Below are positions 1 to 11,998 of a stretch of 64,000 nucleotides of DNA, piece after piece. The notes beneath the pieces are model-generated. The model worked only from the letters and a program-made list of their open reading frames with translations. It did not search any database and had not been told where the DNA came from. The translations under genes were made by a program, and so were the position numbers. Source of the stretch: Moringa oleifera (taxonomy: Eukaryota > Streptophyta > Magnoliopsida > Brassicales > Moringaceae); the NCBI GenBank assembly GCA_021397835.1, contig JAJFZO010000191.1, positions 6,639,001-6,703,000 on the forward strand, in the 5' to 3' direction. Within the stretch, counting starts at the first letter, position 1. Every line of letters begins with the position of its first letter.

Positions 1-419
1 GTGTGTTAATTTTATATTATAATCAAATAATATAAAAAACTAAATAATTAAAATAAAATTAAAATAAATTTTTAAAAAATTAAATTAATTTAATGATGAT
101 CTAAATGATTAACCAAGTTCCTCACTAAAAACTTTGCTTAGTGATGAACAATTTCATCACTAATCCATCGTCAAAATTTTTAAGACCATCACTAATTGGC
201 TACAAATGTCGATTGTTAATTTAATGATAAAATCTAGTCAATTATCAAAATAGTGAGGGATCTTAAATTCTATGGTTAGGTGCCATCGTAACCAATTTTT
301 AATGATGAAAATTTTTTATCATCAGTCCATCACTAAATTCCTTAGTGGTAGAATTTTCAAGTTTTGAGATGAAATTTTTTGTCACTAAATTTCAATTTTT
401 TGGAGTGATTATTGTAGTG
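1..419. mobile_element. CACTA (En/Spm-type) transposon terminus, partial
   Basis: The right edge at 415-419 reads TAGTG, the reverse complement of the CACTA terminus, and the minus strand from 419 begins CACTACAATAATC. The 300 bases inside it carry many short subterminal motifs in both orientations built on TCACTAA / TTAGTGA (around 122, 139-162, 183, 310-345 and 380). One is a palindrome with perfect 10-base arms at 139-148 and 153-162. Subterminal repeat arrays next to a CACTA end are typical of the superfamily, where they bind transposase. The other end and any transposase lie outside the window, so autonomy and the 3-bp target duplication cannot be judged. Confidence 0.6.
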
Positions 420-564
420 AAAATTTAGAGAGAGAAAGTAGAAATTGAATAAAGCATTTACATGATTACTTTAAATTTTTTTTTGAAAAAATAAAGAGAT
501 CTAAGAAAATTGTTATTAAAACTCAGCATGGAGGTGATGAAAAAATGTCACAAGAAATTTTTAT

Positions 565-2083
565 ATTTTTTTTTTATCATGAACTTGCAAGAACTGATAT
601 TGTAAATATGATAATTTTTGCTAGAGTACCCCATTTTTTACGATTGAACATGTGAGATTTAGAAAATATTCAATTCATCCTTTATCAAAGATGGTGTCTC
701 AAAATATTTTTCAAAGTAATATGATGACAATTTATAGAAATGGGAGAAAAAAAATGATGAAATTGTTAAATATAAATGAAGTCTTATTGACATTACTAAT
801 GATATCTAGGAATTAAAAAAAAAAAAAAGGGATATATAGTGATCAGTGTATATTAATTGATGATTTTTGAAGCTTACATGGTTGAATCATAAAGTACTTC
901 ATTTTTGTTTTTTATTTAATTTTTTTATAAACACCAATATATGATTATATCAACTTTGTAATAATAGTTTAGATTTATTTATGTGTCTTTTTCAAACACT
1001 TCAAAGGTTATTTTTGAGGTGTTAATGAAATGTTTCATGGATTAAACCATAGATAGTAAATTCTTTACTTTAAGTTGTGATAATCATTCTACAAATGAGG
1101 TTGGCTTTCAAATCATATTGGATAAACTCAAATAGTAATTTGTTTATATGGCTAAGCAAATTTTTCACATGAGGTATGTGACACATATTTTGAATTTAAT
1201 TGTTAAACATGGATTGAATATAATTGCCAAAAAGTATTGGAAGAATTCAAGATAGTATACCTTATTGGACTACAATCCTTAAAAAATGAAAAAAAATGAG
1301 AAAACTACACATTTATTTTCTTGATGCTTAATATGACTTTGCTATATAAAAAATGTGTTTCCTGGCTTAAAACAAAGTAAGTTACAATATAAGTCTTTAC
1401 TTACTGAATGTGATTTGGATTTTTGCAAGTAATTATGTGAGAAAATTAGAGTTATTTTATAACATGGCTAAGATATTTTTGGGGACTACATATCATACAA
1501 TAATTTTTTTTAATGTATAGATATATAATATTAAAATAATATAAGTGAATTGCAAAATATTGAAAACAGCATTATAAAGTTGATGGCTTCACATATGATC
1601 AAAATATAGAAAAAAATATTAGGATGTCATTCATACAATATTATTTATGGCAACCGCCTTGGATCTTAGATTGAAAATGAACATAATTCACTATTTCTTT
1701 GAGCAAATATACCAAGAAAGGATTACTTTTGAAATTGAGATAGTAAAGAAGATTATGATTAATTTAGTGTGACAGTATCGGAAAAAAATCATCTTCAAAA
1801 GATAATTACTAGAGAAATTCCTTTAGTGTTGTTAACATATTTGTCACTTTTATGTTCCGTTTCAGAAATTTATTTAAAAAATTTAAAATATTTTTGTTTG
1901 AATATTCAAAAAACTAATGTTAAGTCTGAATTTGATATTTATTTAGAAGCGACACTATTATCCTTTGTTGATGACTTTGGTATTAGCAAAAAACAATTGG
2001 GATTAAATATCATATTTTACATAATATTTGCTAAAGATATTTTAGAATCCATAGTTGCTTTAGATACTAACTTTTATCAATAA
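565..2083 (+). pseudogene. Decayed hAT-superfamily transposase
   Basis: Pieces of a hAT (Ac/RICESLEEPER-like) transposase can be read in order but in shifting frames with many stops. About 570-640 matches the conserved 'ELAR..I..' region. About 660-780 gives FRKYSIHPLSKMVSQNIFQS. From about 1163 comes FHMRYVTHILNLIVKHGLN, the well-known H..RC.AHILNLIV segment of the catalytic domain. The tail at 1923-2063 (SEFDIYLE...DDF...AKDIL) corresponds to the C-terminal dimerisation domain. A 104-codon open stretch (1769-2083) is only the last fragment of this relic. No intact reading frame or terminal inverted repeats were found, so it cannot encode a working transposase. Confidence 0.7.
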
Positions 2084-3500
2084 TGATGTGTTATAAGTAA
2101 ATATCATAATAAGCTTTATCTAAATATAATGAAACCTTTTATATGTCTTTAATATTGACTATAAGTTCATGACAGAAGTACCTACAACAAATTTTATTTA
2201 TATTTTATCAATATATTTTTATTGTATATTTTATTAAATTTTAAATTTTTTATTAGGTTAATCATCTTTAACAATTCTACTATGGCTTATCATATATCTG
2301 TTGAAAAAGATAGAGATTTTAATGAGGTAAATAAGTGATATTTTTATAATAATTATATAATTATATTCCTAATGATATCGCTAGTAATTTTCTAATTGTT
2401 TATAAGATACACTTGCAATTACTTGTTGAAAAAATTTAATAAAAAATAGAATTTACAAGTTTTATTGATTTATCTTAGTGAAATATATTATTTGAAAGTT
2501 ATAATTTAAATTGAGAATGTTGTACTCTATATTATCAATCGAATCTCCATGTTGAAAACGTGACAAATCAAATTTTGATTTATTAATTTAGTCTAAATTA
2601 AATTTTTTTAAAAAAATTTAAAAATTATGAATATTCAAATTGAAGATTTTGTATAATAAATTTTAACTTAAAATTTTTTATTGATGTAAATAAATATGCA
2701 ACCTACTGTTAAAAAAAATTTTGAAAATTTTTAAGTATTGAAAAATAAATTTTTTAATATTTATATTATTAAAATTTTTTAAAAATATAAAATATAGATT
2801 TTATATCTAAAATTATTCAAATTTAAAAAACAGACCCAAAATAGAGTCCATAATTTATTTCAGTCATTTTTTAGGTATTTTAATAATGAATATGTCTTTA
2901 ATTTTTTATGATCATTTGAGTTAAAGTCTAATTTACATTAAAATGATAGATCATGGTTTAATTTGTCATTGTTTAAACATAAATATTTGATTAATAATAT
3001 AAAATAAACATTAAGGCTTAATATAACCTTTACCCTTTGTCTTAACTTATTGATGTAGTAAAAGTGATGGTATGATATTGATTTAATAGATGAATGTGAT
3101 TAATTTTTTAAATTTTTATTAGTTATGATATTAATTATTTTTTTTTTTGTATTTGATTAATTTGATACAAATGTAATGAGTAGTGGTAATAAGTTGATTT
3201 TATTTCATTTACAGAATAAGATTGATAGTAACATGATGAATAATTTTGAAAAAAAAAATTACATTTTATGAATTTATATGATTTATAAATTTAAACAAAT
3301 AAATTGAAATAAAAATGAAGATTTTTCATTTACCCACTTAATTAGGTAAATAGCACGAGAATAAGTAATTTAACTTTCAAACAAGGATTGTTTTTTTTAA
3401 ATCTCTATCTCTGCTTTACTAAATGAGGAATAAAGTGAGATTGATGACTAATTTTAATTAAAATTATCATAATTAACAATTCAAAGCAAAATCCCAAACC
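2084..3500. other. AT-rich intergenic stretch
   Basis: Very AT-rich sequence with homopolymer A and T tracts. I see no coding frame, RNA gene or recognisable transposon domain. It is probably decayed transposon or spacer DNA following the hAT relic. Confidence 0.5.
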
Positions 3501-3504
3501 CAAT

Positions 3505-3592
3505 TGGATAGAGCCCAACTAACTGAACTAGTAAGCCCTTTATCGGCCCATAAAAACCAATAAATGGGCTTTTCAGGCCCAATCTACCTGTT
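3505..3592. promoter_or_regulatory. Cluster of site II (TGGGCY/RGCCCA) motifs upstream of SOG1
   Basis: Four GCCCA/TGGGC cores occur within 90 bases: AGCCCAAC near 3510, CGGCCCATAA near 3545, ATGGGCTT near 3567 and AGGCCCAAT near 3576. Site II elements are bound by TCP factors in promoters of proliferation and housekeeping genes. The cluster lies about 630 bases before the SOG1 start codon, so it may be in its promoter. The transcription start is not known. Confidence 0.35.
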
Positions 3593-4212
3593 CCATTGAG
3601 GATCCGGTTGACTTTAATCGTTCTGTTTTTTTAATTTATTATTTTTAATAATAAAATTATTAGATTTCATTGAAAAAGTATAATTTTACAATTCATATTA
3701 TTACAAATCATTAGTTGATAATATCAAATTCTGATTAACTACCCAACATATTAATGGCTTCACAACTGTCCAAGAAAGACCCACCAACAATCACAGGCTC
3801 CATGAACCGTTGATGACATGGGACCATATGGTAAAGCAAGTCAATGGAAGTCTTCTTGTACGACTACGTCACACTGGATACTTTTACACCCATGACTCAG
3901 AAAATGGGCGCCTTTATTGTTTATACTTCCTATTGAATTTCTTTTCGAAAAAAGGAAGCTTTGCATCCTTGTTCAGGGATTCTTTATTCATCTTTTCCTA
4001 CGGAGCAACAGTGATTTATCCGGTTTTAAATTTTAAATTAAAAGTAATATTAGTCCCTGAGAAGTGGTGGGTTGATGAGAAAGTGATAAATGTTCTGTTC
4101 CCTACAGGAGTGAATGTCCCAAAACAAAGAGGAGCCAAGAAAGGAGGAAGTTGAGCGGCAAGACAGAGATAGTTTTGGTGTTTTGATCCTTTGATCATCG
4201 TCACTCGCTTTC

Positions 4213-7200
4213 ATGGCTGGGTAAGCACTCTGGTCTCTCTTTCTCCCTCATAGAATCGCATTTACTTATTAAAAGTTTACTATTTTGATTTTGAATAGTA
4301 AATGTTACCCTCATTAGTACGGTTACTTGGGAAGCAGCTGATAAGGAGAAAAAAGTTGTATGACTTTTGGTAAAATAGAGTTAGTTGTGAATCTGTGTCG
4401 AAAGTTGATCTCTGTCACATTTGATTGTGAGCTGAGTTGTTTGTCTTTTGAAAGGTTTCTTTCTAAAGTTTGGTTGTAGGGAATTATATGTGAGTTGTCG
4501 ATTTCCATTTTTTTCCTTGCCTTCAATTCCCTGGTTTTCTCATGTTTTATCTGGGTTTTGAATTTGATTGTTGATCAGGGCACTTTAGGGTTTAGAGGGG
4601 TTGTTTACTTTAGGCATTTACTGGTGTCTCAGTTGCTCATTGTTTCTTCTCAATTTGAAAGAAAGGTACAACTTTGCTTGTAAAGTTTACTTTTTGATGG
4701 CGCGACTTAGTATTAAAGCCCAAGAAAATGTGCATCATCAATGAATGGAGATTCACTTACAAGTTTGAGCATCTACAATAATCTTATCTCCTGATTTCTG
4801 TGAAGTCCATTGGTATTTAACATACTAAAGTCTCCTACATTCCTTATAGCGTATATTGGCTATTGCTAACCATCAATTTGAATCCAGTGCTTCTATCTTT
4901 TGATACAGTATACTCTTCTTCCAGTAGTTAAACTGTATGTATCTGTTAAACAAGAGCCTACATTAACAGTACAAAAAAGAAAAAAAGAAAGTTACAACTT
5001 CATCTTTCAATTAAATGAGTTAGTGATTGCATCATGTAAGTTTATTGGTCAACTATGACATGATTAACATATTGCACTGTTAGTTTATATGATGTCCCAT
5101 GAATAGTGCTATATGCTACAGTATTTTCTCATTGGAACATAGTTATCAATTTGATTTGCAATTTTCATTGATTTCTGTTGGTTAATTTGGCATATCTTTT
5201 TAATTGTATAATGGATCAATGTTTATCACATGTTCCTTTTCTTCTTCATGTCAATAGATTAAAGCATTCCTGATTTCACTTTATTCTGGATTCAAAGGCC
5301 CATGGATGGTAATCATAATCAGTTTGCTAGTACTTGCTCATGATTCTAGTTTAACTTCATTTTGCACTATATACAGGCCATCATGGTTGGTGGACAGTAA
5401 TAGAATTGCCACAAAAATTAAGAGTGCATCTGGCACATTTGATCCAGGACGAGTAACATGGAGAAGCAACCCAACCAGAGCTTGTCCGAATTGCCGGCAT
5501 ACTATTGACAACAGTGATGTATAACACTTAACTATTTTGATGCCTCTATTTTAATCCTCTAATGACTGAAAGTATGTTGTACTGTTTACTCTCTTTTTTA
5601 TTTATTCATTTATTTTTTAGGTATGTGGATGATATTCTGAACTTCCACCTGCCCTTTTTTTGGTTAGAAATTAGAAGTGGTTAAATGATATGACTAAGTT
5701 ACTATTGAAAAAAATGAAAAAAGAAAATAATTACTTTTTTATTAAGTTTATTAAGCAAGATCTTTATGAAAATATAGAAAAATTCAATTATTATTACAAT
5801 CCAATAATTTATATACATATATCAAAAATAGAATAAAGATTTACACTACAAACAAAAAAGTACTTGATATAAATCATAATTATAGGGTGAACCAAACCTT
5901 TATCCAATAAAGAAACTAGTTATTTTAGTTTGTTATCCTTAACTAGTTCATTGTGGAACTGATTGATTGTCTTCCATTACAACCATTCTGTTTCCTGCTT
6001 GGTGCATAGCTTTTTATCTCGTGTTGGATTTAATGGAGATGATGTCTTTACTGAATCTTTTCACAGTATGATGCCATATCAGCTGTATTACATGGTTGAT
6101 GCCAATGTTCTGCAGTTGAATTTTCCGGGACCTTTATAGATGGGCATAGGAGAGTACGTTTTGTGACGTAAAAGAATAGGATAATGTGGTGGTTAACAAC
6201 TGTATGATTCAGAATTTAAGTCAATGATTAGGGCGATATGGTTTTTGAATTAAATTAAATGACTCCTTTATATGAACTGATAAATTGAGGTGTTCTTCCA
6301 TTTTTATTTGTTAGTTATGATTGCATTGTTCTCAAGGATTTTTGTTGCTGTCTGTCATATCACTAAATGAGCATGTAAGGGCCGGAAGGTCAGTTCCCTA
6401 AGAACTGCGTAGCTGTGGTAGAGATCTAACTGAAGTACTGCTAAAGTTCCAATAGTTATCTTTCCTGTTTCCTTTTTCTCTTGATCTTTTTACATATCTA
6501 AGCATAGAAATCCTGGCTTTTCCAGGTTGTTGAAGAGTGGCCAGGACTACCTAGAGGCGTGAAATTTGATCCATCTGATCCGGAGATCATATGGCATTTG
6601 CTGGCAAAAGTTGGTGTAGGAGATTTAAAACCCCATCCGTTCATTGATGAGTTCATTCCAACTGTTAAGGAAGATGATGGAATCTGTTATACCCATCCTC
6701 AGAATTTACCAGGTTGGTGATGTGAGCTTGGCCCCTTGTTTTGCAGCAGTTTTCTTTAGGCATCTTTGTTTAAAATTTATTCTTGAAAATGAAAACTTTT
6801 AGGTGTTAAACAAGATGGAAGTGTGTCCCATTTCTTTCATAGAGCTATCAAGGCTTACAGTACTGGAACTCGTAAGCGCAGAAAGATCCATGGGGATTCT
6901 CTCGCTGATGTCCGCTGGCATAAGACTGGCAGGACCAAACCAGTGATGTTGGATGGAGTTCAGAGAGGATGTAAGAAGATTATGGTTCTTTATACGAGTC
7001 TGGTTAGAGGAGAAAAACCTGAAAAAGCTAATTGGGTGATGCACCAATATCACCTTGGAACAGAGGAGGATGAGAAGGATGGAGAGTATGTCATTTCTAA
7101 GATATTCTATCAGCTGCCACAAGCCAAGCAAGGTGATAAAATAGAACAAGAGTTTCCTGAAACTGTTGATATCATGATTCCAAAAGTAGACCCTGTCACT

Positions 7201-8248
7201 CCAAAATCTCTGACTCCTGACCCTCCACAAGCTGAAAGGCTTACTTCTGATTTTGATTTTGAACAAGATGCCACTGCAATTCACATGGATACCTTTGCAC
7301 AGGTAAAACTTGCTCTTTTCTTTTCTGGTCATGTTTTAGAGGCTAACAGTCTAAAACATGTTTTCTCTGAGTTAGTTCTGTTATGAGGGTTGAAAATTAG
7401 AACATTATCTGCAACTAGCTTCCTACAATTACAGTTGCCAAAAAGGTTCTATTTTATTGTGCATTGGGATTGTTTGGCCAGTCCCTTTATGATATCAGAA
7501 TATTCTGTCAAGAGAATGGTGCCGTTCTTTGATGGCCAGAATTTCGAATAACAAGCGAGTTGCAGAGAATATATTCCCTCAACATTTTAACCCGAGCTCA
7601 TGTCCATAACAGATCTGACATCTGTCTTCTCCTGTTTTTTCTCTTTTCTCTTTTTTTCTTTTTTCCTTTTGGCTGCTACGGTTAAGCATCTTGAGGTAGA
7701 GTACGTGGAGGATGAGGTTCAACCTGAGGATGAAAAGCCTGGCTATAGTGATCAACCCAATGAGGAAAATCATTCAAATCAGATGCTAGACAAAAATGAT
7801 ACTCATGCTGAAGAAGACACAAAATGGTGGGACAGTGAGTCGCAGTATCTGTTGGATTCACAACAGCTGGTAGAAGGCCTGTCTCTGTGTGATGAGCTCC
7901 TGCAGAGCCAGTCTCCAAATAGGGAAGAAAACGCGACTGATGGAGCTTCGAAGAACAAGCCTCGTCTCTCTGATTATGCTCAGCTAGGAGCAGAAGATTT
8001 GAAAAAAGATTTGGAGGAGTGTCAAAATCTTGTCCTTGATCCAGCAAATATAGAACTTGATACACCGCCAGAGTTCCGACTGAGCCAACTTGTACGTTCT
8101 CATCTTTGCAATTTCATATCTCATGTCCAATTTATCAAATTTCATTTGTGAATATCCCTGATTCTAATGTGGTTCTTCTCTGTTACTGTAGGAATTTGGA
8201 TCACAAGAAAGCTTTATTGCTTGGGGAGGGAGCAAGGTTCTCGATTAA
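4213..8248 (+). CDS. SOG1: SOG1: NAC-domain DNA-damage-response transcription factor, six coding exons
   Basis: Predicted 432 aa. Exons: 4213-4220, 5377-5518, 6526-6712, 6803-7302, 7687-8091, 8192-8248. SOG1 is the plant functional counterpart of p53: after ATM/ATR phosphorylation it activates repair, checkpoint and cell-death genes in the nucleus. The protein opens [17 protein letters not shown], then has a Cys pair (CPNCRH, residues 41-46). An atypical NAC domain follows (about 54-205), containing [40 protein letters not shown] and WVMHQYHLG. The acidic C-terminus carries five SQ sites at S331, S337, S353, S412 and S418. Their spacing (6, 16, 59, 6) nearly equals that remembered for Arabidopsis (350, 356, 372, 430, 436). 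The stop at 8246-8248 leaves 14 residues after the last SQ, as in the family. The first coding exon has only 8 bases, and the final SQ pair is split by an intron. Confidence 0.93.
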
Positions 8249-11200
8249 AAGTTCCTATTTATCATCATCTTGGATGATAGCAAATTTTTTGTGGTTGCTT
8301 TTGTGAAAGCTTGACCTACTATGTTATCCTTGGTGTTTAAGCATAATCAATAGTTTGCTTGAAATCTTAAAACGGTTGTTAATCATGGCTAAGTTACTGT
8401 TTTTTGTTGTTGCCAAGGAAGTCCTTACCGAGCTGTAATCCTTCTCATTTTGAGAATACATCAAAAATGTGTTATACTTTATGGTTAATGCTTCAGAAGA
8501 GCCCTGACTTTCAATGTTTCTTTTCACTCTTAAAGGTAGTTTCAAGAGTCTCAAGGCAACCTGGTGAAGGTAGCTGGAGTTGCCTTTGGGACTTGCCTTA
8601 TCTTAATGAATCTCCTTCAGGGGTTTCACATTTTTCTGTTCTTTTCACAGTTAATGTATGACAGAACACTAAGAGGACAATCAAATTCTGGGTAGACCAT
8701 GTGCTCGGTTGCCCAATTCTTTCTCTGCACATTAATGGATCCGAGAAACATGCATGAACTGGTAGAGCCTCACAGATCAGGTTGGCTTTAGAAATGGCTG
8801 GAGAGACCACTGGACCTACCCGCATTATGAGTAAGTAAGGATGAGTAAGAGCTTGTTGCCTTGTTCATGGACAGCATGATTGTTTGCAGGGAAGCTGGAT
8901 AAAGACCCATCCTAGTAGCTGCTTCTGCAGCATATTGTAGGGTAAGTCCTCTTGCTGGACAAATTTAAGGCTCTTTGTTCTTTGATATGCAAAGCCATGT
9001 ATATCCTGGTGTCCCCTAAGGCAAATGGGTCACTATTTTTTCTTCTGATAGTCCAGTGTTCTGGAACTAAAGGAACAGACATATAGGACCTTGACACTCT
9101 GGACATTTTGTCTCTGATCAGAACACATGCAAATTCCGTATCCAAAAATTGACATTTTCATAAGTGAAATACAATAGCTGGATTTGATTAGAAAACTAGA
9201 GCAGCACCACTGAGACACATGCCACATTAATGCAAAGAGATGATATCATAATTATGACTTTTATCCACTAAAGCTAATGTATGCTACTCTCATATATCAT
9301 AATCATGTTATAATATTTCATCATAACTTCGGGTTAGCCTTTGATTGCAATCTTTAGCCAAAATCTTTCCTAACAAAGATTTATCCGTTGGTGTACATGA
9401 TAACTTGCAGGTTGGCTCTTCATCAATGTTTAAACAGGCAACCTGAAACACTTGTTTCTTTTCCTGTTTCTCTGTTATCATAATTGAAGCGTACCAACAA
9501 CAATAATTGTAATCAACTGACGTTAACTGCCCTGAAGATGCCTAAATAAACCCATAAACAATTCCTAACCTATAAAATAGGCAGCAGCCTGTTGTCCGTA
9601 TCCCCTGGCAGCCTGAAACATATGTTTCCAGGCAAGGATTTCAAGTTTCAGAAATCAAGCAGCCCTGTCGTGCTCAACATTATCTTCAATGTTCTTATAA
9701 AATATAATATCAAATCCATACAAAAACAACTTCCCCGTTTGCGGCTTCAAGGCCTGCAAGCGGGCGACCCGTTTCCATGTTTTGATTAGGAGAAAATTAA
9801 GGAAAATATCCGCTTCAGCTTGGAGATAAGATAGGGTAGATGAAGGGTGGGGTTTGGGGAACGGTTGTGAAGCAGAGTTGAAGATTAGCTGGTAAGCGTG
9901 TAAAGCAGGATGTGAATGAACAAAGAAGGAGAAGAAGAGACTCCATATGTCACCATTCCTGCATACAATTATTAACAGACAAAACAAAAAAGATGCAGCA
10001 GACATATGTGGTTATGGGGGTGGTGGGGTTGACGATTAAAAGGCGCACGTGGGCTCCGTAAAAGCCTGTCACTTTGACCATTCACCTTCTCTCTCTCTCT
10101 CTCTCTCTCCCATGTCTGCTTTACTATTATTTACAGACACTCGCGTACACAACATGGAAGGTGGCACCTTCCGATGTGGCCGACAACAGAATATTAGATT
10201 AGGAATTGCAGCTCCCGTGAAGCTGACAACTATGTTCTGAACCCCAGACATATAATAAATCTTTGGGTTCACAAAAAGTAGATGTTACTTCGACTGTCTG
10301 ACGACACGTGTCTCTTAGAAACCTAGTTTCACCTTATCTTGTAGCTGCACACCTGACAATGTCTTGGCGAGACCTCCATGGTGCACAGAGAACAAAGTGA
10401 TACTTCTCTCTGTTCAGCTCTTCTGTGGCTTTTTAATCTGCCGCACGTAGGGAAAATAGCTGAACAGAAGAACATCACACCTATACCGTACACGTGGCAC
10501 ACGTGCACATGGGCTGTAACCCAATAATTCAAGTTGGGTCGGGTCCACAAGCGGTGTTTTGACCACTCGCGGGCACAAACGGCCAAAACTGGATCGGAAA
10601 AGCAGAGGGGTGACCTTTGGACGCTTCCTTTTTTCTTTATTTTCAAAATTCCCGCGTTTTTTTAAGAACTAATCATGATTTAATATTTGGTCTTGTTAGT
10701 CAGGTTGACGACAAGGAAATCGGAATAAAGCTTACTGGAAAGGATCCTTGTTTAATTAAGCAAAGTCGTTGATTAACACAACTTCTAATCAACCAACAGA
10801 GAATCAAAAAAAGAGATTAGAAAAGGGTGACGACATGTGACTAATTAGAAGTGATTCTACTTAGTATCATGAAGCAACAAGTCCAAGAAACCTTTTTGAT
10901 TTTCAACGAAAAGGAGAAAATAATTGGAGGATTAAAAAAAGTTGCAAACGAAGAAAAAGATCAGATTAAACAGTATTAATTGTACCATAATGTCACCTAA
11001 TTGTCAATTCATATGATTAATGGGCCTACATGGTGTGTCCATATTATGGAATATTGTGGCCCTCACTTTTAATTAACTGGGTAGTTTACTTACTTTGTTA
11101 AACTGTCAATTTTCCTAGCTACCAAACAGAAAGCTTGGAGTTCAGCTGGGGCGTGGAATCTAGGGGGAAGTGGTCAAAAGCTTAAGTTGAGGACAAACCC

Positions 11201-11998
11201 ATATGAGGGCAAACGTTGGATGAGTCACTAATCAATTCTTTTAAGTTCAAAAATCACTTTCATTTTGCGCAAACTTAGGCATTTCTTGAGATAATCAACA
11301 GTCTTGGCTGTTCCATGAAAAGAACAAAGAAAATAAGTTAAGAAACATTAAAATAATGCTCAAAAGAAAACAACTTTCATCTGGGTATTACTCTTCTTTC
11401 TCCTTCCTCTTCTTCTTCCTTTCAATTCTTCCCCTCTAATTCACCAAAAAAAAAAAAAAAGCTTAATGAGCTCTCTCTCTCTCTCTCTGGAGCATATGAA
11501 TCTGTAGTTGCAGATTCGGATAAGAGGATCAGGGACTTTAGCAAAAAAGATGAAGAAGTGCGTGTGATTTGACCTGTGGGTAAGGTATGATTGGTTCCAA
11601 TTGTGGCTCCACCTTCAACTCTCATGAAAGGCAGTAATTTGAGTTGCATGCCACTTAAACAGAAGATCATGGAAGACTGAAACAGAAGATCGAATTCTGT
11701 GTGTAAGACCCATCTATGAACATATAATAATGCCCATTAAAACTGAAAGTGAAAAAGAATGGAAGCCAAGAACTTGTTAAATAATATCAACGATTTAATT
11801 GAAGATATCTAGTGTACATCTTTTAAGGCCCTGTAAAGGGTCAACCCTTACAAAAATTTTGTTAAAACTCTCCGATCTGTTCCGCTGGCTGCTATTTACA
11901 CTCCACCGAGAAGAGAGAAAAACAAGAGGGGAAAAAAAAAAAAGAATAGCCAATATCCTTCGTTAATCATATGAGCTATTCCCATGGCTGGGAACCTT
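8249..11998. other. Intergenic region between SOG1 and RTFL (convergent)
   Basis: The first few hundred bases are probably SOG1 3' UTR. Short open frames here (such as the minus-strand frame 9655-10005) show no recognisable domain or sensible composition. The stretch holds (CT)n runs at 10088-10109 and 11471-11488 and a group of G-boxes listed separately. No other gene was recognised. Confidence 0.5.
10046..10505. promoter_or_regulatory. Four G-box (CACGTG) elements in 460 bases
   Basis: Perfect CACGTG palindromes occur at 10046-10051, 10305-10310, 10491-10496 and 10500-10505; the last two are nearly back to back (CACGTGGCACACGTG). G-box/ABRE elements bind bZIP and bHLH factors. They lie downstream of both SOG1 (plus strand) and RTFL (minus strand), not at a known promoter. 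An 11-base inverted repeat (arms 10409-10419 and 10458-10468) sits between them. They may mark an unseen transcript or a distal enhancer. Confidence 0.4.

Noticed and set aside
3810..4154. 114-codon plus-strand frame upstream of SOG1
   Set aside because: No family resemblance and no partner exons. It lies in the likely promoter or 5' UTR; at most an upstream ORF.
6799..7332. 177-codon minus-strand frame
   Set aside because: Antisense shadow of SOG1 exon 4.
8536..8661. Possible seventh SOG1 exon giving a longer C-terminus
   Set aside because: It needs a weak donor (AAG|GTTCTC at 8236) and adds 41 residues unlike the family. Reading on to the TAA at 8246-8248 leaves 14 residues after the last SQ site, as remembered for SOG1.
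9655..10005. 116-codon minus-strand frame
   Set aside because: No domain or family motif, and no supporting splice structure; likely chance.
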